Assembly (NCBI GenBank): GCA_044228435.1
Contig: JBGAUW010000001.1
Span: 186,001-250,000 of the forward strand
Direction of reading: 5' to 3'
From: Bog-950 sp044228435
GTDB taxonomy: Bacteria; Bacteroidota; Bacteroidia; Chitinophagales; LD1
Length of the DNA: 64,000 bases
Part shown: one piece after another, positions 11,501-19,400 of the stretch
Layout of the letters: every line of letters starts with the position of its first letter
How positions within the stretch are numbered: position 1 is the stretch's first letter
Program-made: the position numbers and the translations under genes
Notes under the pieces: generated by a model
The model's input: only the letters and a program-made list of their open reading frames with translations
Databases searched by the model: none
Told to the model about the DNA's origin: nothing

Positions 11501-14500
11501 ACGATAACCAACATGCTGATTTAGCGAGTTCGCTTACGCTTGGCGGCACCTTATCGCTTACATCGGGCAACCTGCGCATTGGCAGCAATACACTTACTTT
11601 AAACGGTGCAGTGAATAGCACCGGCGGCTTACTTTCAGGCTCTTCCGCATCTAACCTTTCTATTCTGGGTACTATTGCCGGCAACATCGGCTCTATTGGT
11701 TTTGTTTCGGGTGCAGCCGGTATATTAAACACATTAACTGTAAACCAGGGAGGAGCCTCTCCATCCTTCACACTTAGCACCCCGCTTTCTGTTACTACTT
11801 TAGCACTTACTAATGGTATTATTGAAAATGGCAGCAGCAACTTGCTTACCGTTACCGGTACTGCAGTAGCCAGTGTAACCAACACAGGCGGCAGCGCATC
11901 ATACGTAAAAGGTGCTTTGGCGCGTAACCTGCCTACGTTAGTATCAGGGTCTACGTATGCTTTCCCTGTAGGTAAAAGCAGCTCCGACCTGTTTAGACTT
12001 ATTAATCCAACTACATCAGCACCGGCAACTATTAGGGTAGAAGCTTTCGATGGCATACCTTCGGGTGGTACCTTGCAATTTGGGTTGTTTGATTTTGGCA
12101 CCGGCTATTGGGATGCCAGTGTAACAAGTGGCGCCTTAACCAGTGCTGGTAAAGTGGAATTGAACCGCAGCACACCTCCGGTATCTTCCCTTAATGCCGT
12201 TGGCCGTTCGGCAACCACGGGTGGCTTATATTCAAGTGTAGGCGGTACAGCTACAACATCCAGTTCGCTTGAATCGGTAACTGCGGTTAACACTGCACTA
12301 GGTTCGTTTATTATAGCCGATAAATATTGCAGCGCTACCAGTTATCCAAGCAGTGTGGTAATTAGTTCCAACACTTCATTAAGTGGCTTGCTGGATATTA
12401 CAGGCGATTTTACAGTTAATGCCGGCGTTACGGTTACAGTGCCTGCCGGCTGTGCATTGGTAGTAAATGCCAACAACATTACCATTAACGGCACCATTAA
12501 TGCGAATGCCGCTGGCCTTGCCGGAGGAGCCGGAGGGAACAATGGAGTAGCTTATGTGGATTGCGGACAAGATAACGACGAAGCGCACACAGGTGGCCGA
12601 GGCTTTGGTGGAGGTGCAGCTACAGGCGCCGGCGGTGGCGGTGGCGGTGGTAATGGCGGCAATAGCAACGGTCACTCTCGCCAGTGTGGCGGGCTGTTTT
12701 GTAGTGGCAACGACAATGGTGATTATGGCGGTGGTGGTGGTGGCGGTGGTGGTGCTGGTGGCAGCTACGGTGGTGCAGGCGGAGCAGGCGGAACCGGTGC
12801 TAACGGCGATTGGCAGAACAATGGCAATAACAATTTACAGGGTTTAGGAGGCAGTGCCGGCGCAACAGCTGGTGCGCAAGGCACTAGCAGCGGGCTGGAT
12901 ATCAGCCTCGGGTTTGGTGGCGGTGGCGGCGGTGGTGGTGGAGCATCGATGGGTAATGGCACCGACGGCGGTACAGGTGGTGCCGGTGGTGGTATGGTAT
13001 CGCTAAATGCAACCAATGCACTTAATGTAGCGGGCACTATTACAGCTAACGGTGGAACCGGCGGCACCGGCGGCGATGGAGGTAAAGGCAGCGATAACCA
13101 ATGGGATTGCAGCAAAGGCGATTGTGGTAGCTGCGGCGTTTGCAGTAACGAAACTTATGCAAAAGACGCCGGTGCAGGTGCAGGCGGTGGTGGTGGTTCG
13201 GGCGGTGGCATTATGCTAAAGGCATTTGGCAACGCATCGGTAACCGGTACATTATCGGCTAATGGTGGCAATGGCGGCGCAGCCGGCAATCCGCGAGACC
13301 TGGTGCATGGCACTTGCCATGGCAGTGTAAAAGGTGGCGCAGGCGGCGGCGGCGGAAGAATAAAAATTGTAACTAATCCATGTGCAGTTAATACTATAAC
13401 ACCTGCAGCGTCAACAGTAGCAGCCGGAAACGGTGGAGCAGGTGATGTAGCCGGTTCGAACGGAGTAGCAGGCACTTACCCTGCCCCTATTATCCACCCG
13501 GACTATGTGGCGCCTGTAGCAGGCACCATGGTATCGGGTAACCAAACTGTGTGTGTAGGCGGTGCCCCTACCGATATTGATGCCAACGCATCAACCGGCG
13601 GAGCCGGAACTTTTACTTATCAATGGTATGCTACTATATCCGGCTGCGGAGCACCGGCTACGGGCACCAGCGCCACACCGGCACCAGGCTGGCTGGCAGT
13701 AAGCGCAAGCTCTACCGGCGAAGATTTACCTTCGGCAGGCGTTACGCAGGGTATGGCTGATTTGGGCGGCCCTACTACAGGAAGCACTTATTGTTTTCAG
13801 CGCAGAACAACTTCGGGCAGTTGCAACTTATGGACCACTACTGTATCGGTAACCGTAAATAGCTGTGGCTTTGTATGGACCGGCCTGGGCCCGGATAATA
13901 ACTGGACCACGGTAACCAACTGGAACATAGGTGTACCGGTAAATGTTTGCGGCAGCACCGTTAGCATACCGGCAGGCACTCCGCGCAACCCTGTTTTAAC
14001 GGGTAACGTATCGGTAGGCGATATAAGTGTAGGCGATAGCAAAAACATAGACCTTGGCACCAACACTTTAACCACCTGCGGTAATTGGACCGGTGGTTCT
14101 ACTACTGCCAGCACAGTTACAGGTGCCGGAAGCGTAATACTTACCGGCAACGCAGCGCAGGCTATTAGCGGCAAAACACAATTCACTACCCTGCATGTAA
14201 ACAAAACAACCGGCACTACCGCTACCTTGCAGGCAGGCAGCCAGATAGATGTTTACACAGCAGTAGAACTAAGAAACGGCACACTGGCTACAGGCAGCGG
14301 CACACTTACTTTTAAAAGCACCTCGGCTACAGATATTGCGGTGCTCGATAATTTTAGCAGCGGCTTTGCAGGCTCACTTAGCGGCACTATAAATGCCGAA
14401 CGATACTATGCCGCGCCCAGTGCCAACAGTTACAGCCAGCATTACATGGGCAGCCCGGTAAGCAACGCTACACTGGCCCAATTTGGCGCAGGTACCTCAT

Positions 14501-16224
14501 CGGGTTTTGTTACCCCTAAACCTACCTGCGACGAAACCGCATTGGCATCTACTTCGGTATATGGCAGCGTGTTTAGCTACGATCAAAGTAATGGCGCCAG
14601 CTGCGCACAGGCAGGCTGGAAGGTAGAACCCAATACAGCTGCGGCAACACCGGCTAAAGGTTTTTCGGTAGCTAAAACAAATGCCGGAGTATTAAGCGTT
14701 ACCGGTACGGCCAACCTAAATGCTTCGTATACGCAAACCGGCGCCAATGGCAACTGGGGCAACAGCAGTTTGCAGGGCAGGCCTATGACCAGCGGCTGGT
14801 TGCTGGTAGCTAACCCATACCTTGCCACGCTGGACCTTACCGGCCTGCCTGCTCAAAGTGGCTTTAATAGCCAGATAAAAGTATGGCACACCACCGGTGG
14901 TTTTGCCGGCACCTATCAGGATGCTACCGTTATTGCACCGTTCCAGGCTTTCTTTGTGCAAAAAACACTTAGCGGCGGTAACACTTACACTATAAATGCT
15001 ATTAACCGTACACGCAGTACACAAACTTTCCAGGCGCAGCAAAACGACCATCAGTTAACTATTACCGCAGCAAACAACACCACCAACCTGTTGGATGTAA
15101 CTACGGTTGCGTTTAATACCGATGCAAGCACCCAGTTTGATGCCGATTACGACGCACAAAAAATTGCCGGCAGCCTTGGGCGCCATACCTTATACACGCT
15201 TGGCAGCAATGGTTTGTGGATGAGTAAAAACGTGCTTAACAACATGGCACAAACAAGTACTGTAACCGTAGGCTTTGAACCCGAATTAGCGGGCAGCTAC
15301 ACCTTTAATTTCGACGGGCTGAACAGTTTTGACCCTACCAGCTACATTATGCTGGAAGACCGCAAGCTGAATACCTTCTATAATGTGCGCACCGGCGATT
15401 ATAACTTTACAGCCGATGTTACCGATGCATGGGAGCGCTTTGTGCTGCACTTTACACCTGCTGCCGAAATTACGACCATAGCACAAAGTTGCGATACAGC
15501 CGGCAGCATTAGCCTTAACCAGCCTGGCACCGCCAACTGGAACTACTCGTTAAACGATGCAAACAACACCGCTATAAGCAGTGGCATTTTAAACCAAAGC
15601 AGCCCGGCAACTATTACAGCACCGGCAGGCACCTATACACTTACCTTAACCGATAGCAATAATTACACCGTTGTTAAAACCATTACTGTAAACGGAAGCC
15701 TGCCGGTATCGGCAGCATTTACCCCTTCTGCCAATACGGTGGAAGAGGATATAGACCTTACGTTTAGTGCAACAGCTAATGCCGTGGTTTACGATTGGAA
15801 CTTTGGCGATGGAACCACATCTAACCAGGGCGCAACTGTAAGCCACCAATATGCACAACCCGGCACTTACAATGTAACGCTTACCGTTACCAACGCCGAT
15901 GGATGCAGCAACACCACTACCCAAACCATTACAGTTACCCAACAGGTAATTAGCGGGCTGCCTGCTATTGGCAACACGCAACAGGCCATTAAAATATGGA
16001 GCAACCAAAACAATGTATACATCGATTTCCGCCAACAGCAGGAAGTAGACGCAACTATAGAAATTTACAACGCTTTAGGGCAGCAGTTAGTTAACGAGCG
16101 CTTTGGCAAAAATACGGTGTATGCCAAAAGTATTTCGAGCACCGAGGCAGCTTATGTAATAGTTCGCGTTAAAAATGCAGGCGAGTTTACAGTAGGCCGC
16201 TGCTTTATAGCAAACGTTAAGTAG
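2545..16224 (+). CDS. Giant T9SS-exported beta-repeat surface protein (adhesin-like)
   Basis: 4559 residues in one uninterrupted frame. A signal peptide (about 1-26, cut after TQA) leads into a W-G-NW module (HWINAAGGFWTTGTNWS) that recurs near 1632, 2586 and 3776. Most of the chain is Thr/Asn/Gly-rich beta-repeat (motifs like GTLTLTGN), as in long beta-helical adhesins. Three repeats of about 250 residues come first (the GTAGRLLNLT block at DNA 3490, 4252 and 4999), then two tandem copies of 954 residues (about 1027-1980 and 1981-2934). A Gly-rich tract with scattered Cys follows (about 3326-3640), then a PKD domain with NFGDGTTS (about 4387-4467) and a C-terminal T9SS type A sorting domain (about 4480-4559). 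Likely exported and anchored outside the cell; adhesion or gliding is inference, as no catalytic motif is seen. It has its own long leader and a 3' hairpin. Confidence 0.9.
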   Translation: MKQVSMPRLFFAFSLATLLFLNSTQAAERHWINAAGGFWTTGTNWSLTQGGASCGCTPAAGDDVFFDNGGTYTVTVVPALAIRTLNVSATTNATLSGGNVALTINGPTLSSNLNVASGSTLQLQGTAASFQLLINTTTNQRGTVDGTIRTNANGIFNTTSQATTIVTVNGKLWNNAGAAAAIAGSAATMVFANGSTYDHTITGGTIPTATWQSGSTVNIIPAALGTLAGTGQTFSNFTVAPTASVAITLTASTNPVINGNLTVNNGSLVFNNNNVTVRGNVVNAATGTINTTTANSTLTMNGTSAQTISGTGAWTTGTAGRLLNLTINNASGVTLTPALTIQTVLRLTDGPLTATALTIGIPATAVSVFRTAGSLVNAPTFGYTTGAYLLTYNGGGAVSTGNELAASSSNGTLAVTTAGTAVSLSANTTLSVLNVAASTSLDINGQTVTLSGNAAPLVNAGTLTANGTGSTLAFGGTVAQTFTVGGTLTGGEFYNLTFGNTNATGTTLATDLTVTNALSVTGVVTFNARTVTAKGTLTNTGTINTTAVNSTLRMNGASAQTIAAGGTWTTGTAGRLLNLTVDNASGVTLNATVAVQTNLRLVAGTLTSSTLTLGAASAVAVTRTAGSLANVPTFNYTTYTLTYDGGTAINTGNEIPAAATAGTLSVLNTNTAVTLSANASITGLITGANTSFDLNAKTLTLVGPAAPINNVGTLTANAIGSTIVLGGTIAQTFTIGGTLTGGEFYNLTVSNTGGCTLTTDITIANALNVTGTLTFNGRTVSVKNTITNAGTINTATGGSTLRMNGTSPQTIATGGIWTTGTAGRLLNLTIDNASGVTVNATFAVQNNLRLVAGVLTSSTLTIGIAGNVCNTIRTAGSLANVPTFAYTTGAYAITYDGGTTINTGNELPAIATNGAINVNNAGTDVTLQANASILQLNIVSGATFDVNANTLTLSGIANPVNNAGTFTANAVGTTIILGGTVAQNFTIGGTLTGGSVYKLTKSNTSTVTLGSSFTVDNDLTLATGTFADNGNTLTVLGSISSNGTHTSPSAIAGKIVISGSGTHTISGATHTFANLEIAGSGNTTNWSGTGATAVTTARLVAVGAGTTLNIGTFTTSFTCSAASNISGTVNIVNSPALKTFGDLTINSGGTFDNSAQNAPITVAGSLENDGTFTAGTNTYTFNTAAKSIGGNNPVNVVGLTISNTVSVTSGSTVNASGTVIVSSTFTNNGTLNVTNSAAILGGGSIVNAGTFNVSAVSITPALTASANPNLVYYNNTGLAQTIRTSTYHNLTIDNGNFTASMAGTTTVNGALTLNGTNTTAGTVTMNGQTVSLLGTIAGSGRFANTTGGSLTLGGTGGGAMGTLILASNPQTFGTVTFSRSGATPTASITGNLTVPTSFVSNSAGGVLTINGNLTLTAAFIMTNGMVNMGNNTVTYNGATTSMLGSITNVNNSFFGFSGSAGGFQWNMPASTAANTFRWPVGPAGAVTGFRPVSLQTTAALPASIVGVKIGFIDHDGSATVSATNVPINAAQNNRAGYVANLLVTGASFPTSHLTLTQLNANPGDYNISFNSATSAIYRYISPEWVKVGGVAGAAVNGNIPLTQNNLSFAPSTPYSFVVGEKGGTDLPDVTVYQWTGLAGTTAWANPLNWDPNSNYPQTSADDVLLDNPSATVQPTLSTAVAVRNITASVNPLTLASGAALTIHGTSSSTGAGTITPLLGSTVTYGGTGNQLVLPLTYYTLATSGTGTKTLSGDITVNTLLNIGAGSTLAASTFNTTLAGTGAIFTPTGTFDAGTGTVIFNQTGAQTIPAANYYNLTTNGARLTTSITLANAGTIGVANVFNPAATFSTGAYVVTGSTVSFNGAGNQNIPDIKTTYNNLTTAGGGIKTLSVANVTAAAVTIGSGTTLAAGANTLTLTGTPTPLTSNGTFDAGTGLVVFTSASAQTIPGLNYYNLQTLLAGVKTASGNSTINNNLTISAGTLADNGNTLTVLGNISSNGTHTSPSAVAGKLVVSGSGTHTISGATNTFANLEIAGSGNVTNWTGTGTTTTTASRLITVNSGTTLNIGTFTTAFTGNAALTTSGSVNIVNSALTKTFNDISITAAGDFTNTTQNAPLTISGSLDNDGTFAAGTNVITFNGAGKTIGGDNAVNVAGLTVSNTVSTVSGSTLNASGTVTISSTFTNAGTLNVTNAAAILGAGTIANTGTFNVNAVSITPTLTAATNPNLVNYNNTSLAQTIKTSTYHNLTLDNGNFTPLLGGATTVNNTLTLNGTNTTAGALTMNGQSLSLLGTLTGAGRLANTTGGTLTLGGTGGGNLGNIVLANGAQTIGTVSFTRTGATPAATITGNLTVPISFVSNSPGGALTVSGNLTLTAAFTMTNGLVNMGNNLVTYNGATTSMLASIANANNSYFGFLGSTGGFQWNMPASTAANSFRWPVGPLGDVTGFRPLSLQTTAANPASIVGVKVGFINHDGTATVSGTNVPINTNQNNRASYIATLLITGASFPTSHLTLTALNANPGDYNISLPSGTAAIYRYISPEWVKVGGTVGAVANGNLPITQNSLPFAPATPYAFIVGEKGGADLSDVTAYQWTGLGGTTAWTNPLNWDPNSNYPQTSADDVLLDNPSAPLQPTLSSAVAVRNITATVNPLTLASGAALTIHGTSSSSGSGTITPQTGSSVIYGGTGSQTMLPLNYYTLSTSGGGTKTLGGNVTVNTALNIGASTTFDAATYTTTVTPVGAVISNLGTFNAGTGTFIFSQTGAQTIPALNFYNLTTTGARTTTSITLAAGTIGIAGTFNPAATFTTGAYVVTGNTVSFNGAGNQNIPAIKSTYNILTTAGSGIKTINDPSLLVTTASAIIGSGTTLSGGNNTLTLTGAGTPLTNNGTFDGGTGTVNFSQAGAQAVPALTYYNLQSLLAGGKTITGGNATVNGNLTIGAGTLALGANTVSVKGNVVNNGSYTSGAGRILLQGGATAHSVSGTSLVWGNLELNDNQHADLASSLTLGGTLSLTSGNLRIGSNTLTLNGAVNSTGGLLSGSSASNLSILGTIAGNIGSIGFVSGAAGILNTLTVNQGGASPSFTLSTPLSVTTLALTNGIIENGSSNLLTVTGTAVASVTNTGGSASYVKGALARNLPTLVSGSTYAFPVGKSSSDLFRLINPTTSAPATIRVEAFDGIPSGGTLQFGLFDFGTGYWDASVTSGALTSAGKVELNRSTPPVSSLNAVGRSATTGGLYSSVGGTATTSSSLESVTAVNTALGSFIIADKYCSATSYPSSVVISSNTSLSGLLDITGDFTVNAGVTVTVPAGCALVVNANNITINGTINANAAGLAGGAGGNNGVAYVDCGQDNDEAHTGGRGFGGGAATGAGGGGGGGNGGNSNGHSRQCGGLFCSGNDNGDYGGGGGGGGGAGGSYGGAGGAGGTGANGDWQNNGNNNLQGLGGSAGATAGAQGTSSGLDISLGFGGGGGGGGGASMGNGTDGGTGGAGGGMVSLNATNALNVAGTITANGGTGGTGGDGGKGSDNQWDCSKGDCGSCGVCSNETYAKDAGAGAGGGGGSGGGIMLKAFGNASVTGTLSANGGNGGAAGNPRDLVHGTCHGSVKGGAGGGGGRIKIVTNPCAVNTITPAASTVAAGNGGAGDVAGSNGVAGTYPAPIIHPDYVAPVAGTMVSGNQTVCVGGAPTDIDANASTGGAGTFTYQWYATISGCGAPATGTSATPAPGWLAVSASSTGEDLPSAGVTQGMADLGGPTTGSTYCFQRRTTSGSCNLWTTTVSVTVNSCGFVWTGLGPDNNWTTVTNWNIGVPVNVCGSTVSIPAGTPRNPVLTGNVSVGDISVGDSKNIDLGTNTLTTCGNWTGGSTTASTVTGAGSVILTGNAAQAISGKTQFTTLHVNKTTGTTATLQAGSQIDVYTAVELRNGTLATGSGTLTFKSTSATDIAVLDNFSSGFAGSLSGTINAERYYAAPSANSYSQHYMGSPVSNATLAQFGAGTSSGFVTPKPTCDETALASTSVYGSVFSYDQSNGASCAQAGWKVEPNTAAATPAKGFSVAKTNAGVLSVTGTANLNASYTQTGANGNWGNSSLQGRPMTSGWLLVANPYLATLDLTGLPAQSGFNSQIKVWHTTGGFAGTYQDATVIAPFQAFFVQKTLSGGNTYTINAINRTRSTQTFQAQQNDHQLTITAANNTTNLLDVTTVAFNTDASTQFDADYDAQKIAGSLGRHTLYTLGSNGLWMSKNVLNNMAQTSTVTVGFEPELAGSYTFNFDGLNSFDPTSYIMLEDRKLNTFYNVRTGDYNFTADVTDAWERFVLHFTPAAEITTIAQSCDTAGSISLNQPGTANWNYSLNDANNTAISSGILNQSSPATITAPAGTYTLTLTDSNNYTVVKTITVNGSLPVSAAFTPSANTVEEDIDLTFSATANAVVYDWNFGDGTTSNQGATVSHQYAQPGTYNVTLTVTNADGCSNTTTQTITVTQQVISGLPAIGNTQQAIKIWSNQNNVYIDFRQQQEVDATIEIYNALGQQLVNERFGKNTVYAKSISSTEAAYVIVRVKNAGEFTVGRCFIANVK
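5623..11346 (+). repeat. Two tandem 2862-bp copies inside the giant surface protein gene
   Basis: Matching positions are offset by exactly 2862 bases (954 codons): GATAACGGCAATAC at about 5626 and 8488, and the YQWTGL codons at 7438 and 10300. The copies keep the same order of sub-motifs (ISSNGTHTSPSA, TTGGSLTLGGTGGG, FQWNMPASTAAN, WDPNSNYPQTSADD), but many codons differ at the third position. The duplication is therefore old or kept by protein-level selection rather than an assembly artefact. Confidence 0.9.
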
Positions 16225-16235
16225 TAACAATACTA

Positions 16236-16272
16236 AACCAACGGAAACAATCGTTTATTGGTTCCGTTGGTT
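16236..16272 (+). terminator. Hairpin after the giant surface protein gene
   Basis: A 16-bp stem with one mismatch, AACCAACGGAAACAAT against ATTGGTTCCGTTGGTT, with a five-base loop. It starts 11 bases after the stop codon. No T-run follows, so it may stabilise the 3' end instead of terminating alone; a second hairpin with a T-run lies 43 bases further on. Confidence 0.6.
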
Positions 16273-16314
16273 GTAGTTCTATAGAAGAAAAGTTTGAGAG
16301 GTGACTCACACAAC

Positions 16315-16347
16315 AGCGATTGAGCAGCAATGTTTAGTCGCTTTTTT
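16315..16347 (+). terminator. Rho-independent terminator, copy 1 of a duplicated pair
   Basis: AGCGATTGAGCAG pairs, with G-U pairs allowed, to the TTTAGTCGCT arm, followed by seven T. Nearly the same sequence stands after the next gene at 20451. Confidence 0.75.
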
Positions 16348-16425
16348 TGTTTTAGCGCGCAAATTTATTCTTTCGTGAAAGCTGTATTTTTTCTGCTTTC
16401 GTTGCCAGATTTTTACATTAGATAT

Positions 16426-19400
16426 ATGAAAACACTAATACTGCCGGCTTTTTGCCTGCTTATTTTGCATTTATCTGCCCAACACAACACAAGTGTCGGC
16501 AATGCATGTTATACTGATGAATTGTGGCAACAAATGGCTCATCGCGATTCATCACTGTTGCTAAAACGGCAGGCTGCCGATAAAGCCTGGGGAGTGGTTA
16601 GCGACTTAAAAAAACAAAGGACAAAAAATTTACAGCAGCCGCAAAAGCAATTGCAGCGAAATGGTTGGCCCGACCCAACCTTTGTAATTCCTACAGTTAT
16701 ATATATAGTACACGATGGTACTGCGGCCAGCAATATCAGCATGAACCAGATACAAGGCCAAATGGACCAGTTGAACGATGCCTTCGCTCCGTTCGGCTAT
16801 TCGTTTTGCTATGCCAAGCGCAATGTAGCCGATACTAGTTGGTTTGTTCCGCAGCCGGGCGATTCGATGGGCGTTTTTCGTATATACGATACCGCTTTAA
16901 GCAATGTAGATGTTTATGCCGAAGATGTAGCTTTAAAGCAGCTAAGTAACCTGCCGGCTGCCAACTACTTTCGCATTTTTGTAGTTAACAAAATATTACC
17001 CGCCGGAATTCTCGGCTATGCACAGTTTCCCGGTGGCGACCCTGTTACCGATGGTGTGGTAGTAAAGGCCAACGTATTTGGCAGCGCCAATTACTGCCTT
17101 AACTGCAATCTTTTTTCTAATTATAACCTGGGCGCTGTAATGGTACACGAAGCGGGGCATTACCTTAATTTGCACCATACCTTCCAGGGTGGATGTATTG
17201 GGGCCACCCAATCTACCTGCAGCACAACGGGAGACCTGATTTGCGACACCCCGCCAACCGACGCTAATTATGGATGTCCGGCTACCCCTGTTATCTCCTG
17301 TAACGGTACCGATACAGTGCTTTTGAATAACTACATGGAATATACCTATGATAATTGCAAAAATGCATTTACACAGGGTCAGCGGGAAAGAATGGATTGG
17401 TCGGTGCTTGCTTATAGGCCGGCGCTTGTATCGCAGGGTAATCTGCTTCGTACTAAGGTGGATTGTGCCGGGTCGGTAGGTATTTATGCTGATTTTACCT
17501 GCGCTAACTTTAATGGCTGTATAAACCAGGCTATGACGTTTGCATCGCTTACCGTACCCGGCACTACTTATACCTGGGATTTTGGCGATGGTAATACCGC
17601 AACAGGCGATACAGCCGTGCATAGCTACACCACCGAAGGAAGTTACACCGTAAGCTTAACTGCCTTTGATGCACAAAACAACCTTACCGCTACCCAATCA
17701 AAAAATGTATTTATTACAGCCTGCGAGCCAATAGCCTGTGGATACAATAAGTGGAACTTCGAATTTGGCTTTTTAGATTTTAGCAGCGGAACGCCCATTG
17801 CTACCGATCACCCACCGCTTAACAACGACCCATGGTCGCCAGCCTTTTTTTTACCTTTTTACCGGGCCGATGCGCAGGGTAACCCGCTTTTTCATATTGG
17901 CTATATGGGTGGTATTGGTGTAAATGGCGCCCCATTGCTGGATGCCAACTATAACATTGTAGATACTTTAGAGTATGCTCAAGCATCATATAATTTTCGC
18001 AGTTTGGTACCGGTACCCGAAAAGCCTGAACAGTTTTGTTTTATCAATATCATCCAACCTACATCATCATCCGTTGAGATGGTTTACTCTATTATTGAAA
18101 TGAACAACGGGGTGCCAGGTGTAGTACCCGGCAAAAAATGGATACGCCTGCCATTTCCCGATACTACCGTGCATCACATGAGCCAGGCAACAGGTATTCC
18201 ATCCTGCGACGGAAAAACCCTTTGGCTGGTAGTACCGGCATCCGGCTATCCCTTTACCTACGTTTTCCGTATGGATTCATCGGCTGTAATAACCTTTTAC
18301 AAAAAATATAACAAGTTAGGCCCCCTTTATGATATAACGCCTGCTATTGCATCGCCCAATGGAAACTATTTAGCCTATAGAGATATAATTTATCCTTTTA
18401 ATAAAAATACCGGTGATATCGATACAGCCAATTTGCGCCGTTTAGCAGCGGGTTTCGGCTTTGAAAATCGCCTTTGCTTCAGCCCCAATTCCCGCTTTTT
18501 GTATATCAATGAGAATATGAAAATATATCAGTACGACCTTTTGCACCAGGATTTAATTACCAGCAGAAAACTAATTGCTAATGAAGGAGGGTCTCTTTTT
18601 ATGCCGGGGCCGGATAAGAAGATATATATAGGTACTTATACTGAGCCCGAGAACGCCCCCGAAACGTACCGGTTAGGGGTAATTAATTTTCCCGATGAAA
18701 TGGAAAATGGATTAAACAGTACAGGCTATAATCCTTATGGTCCAAGTATCATTCCCGAAACAACGCTACCGGAAATATACCACTACGGCCTTTGGGGCTT
18801 TAAAGACAATGTGGATGCCTACAATTGCCAGTGGACACCCAATGTGCCTCATATGTTCAAATATGCCGGAAGTAATTGCACGGGCTATAAATTTTATGCC
18901 GCCGACGAGTGCTTTGCCACGCAATGGAATTTTGGCGACCCTGCCAGCGGCGCGGCTAACACGTCCACACTAACTAATCCCATGCACCAGTTTTCGGCTC
19001 CGGGTAGTTACACCGTAAGGCTACAGACCGGCGGTTACACTTTTACCGATATTATAAAGGTAGAAAAGCCTGCTGTGGCAATAAGCAGTTCTAATGTTAC
19101 CCCCTGCCCTTCGCCCCATGGCAATTATTCGCTTACGCAAATACAGCCCTGGGTAAATTACCAATGGATTGTAAATGGTGGTGCACCAGCCTATATTAAT
19201 GGTGCCAACAATATTGATGTGTATTGGCATAATGGCCAAACCAGCGGAAGCATTAAATTGCTGGCAGTTGATACGGTTAGCGGCTGTAGCGATAGTGCCG
19301 TGTTTAATATTACTATACCGGCAGCAAATGCCGGCCTTTATTACACAAGCGCCTCCGTTTGCGCTGGTGAGCAATTTAACTTTTTCGGACAGCTATTAGA

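Noticed and set aside
16330..16425. Upstream start for the metalloprotease gene
   Set aside because: This ATG lies inside the preceding terminator, and the residues up to the second Met do not look like a protein; the signal peptide begins at 16426.
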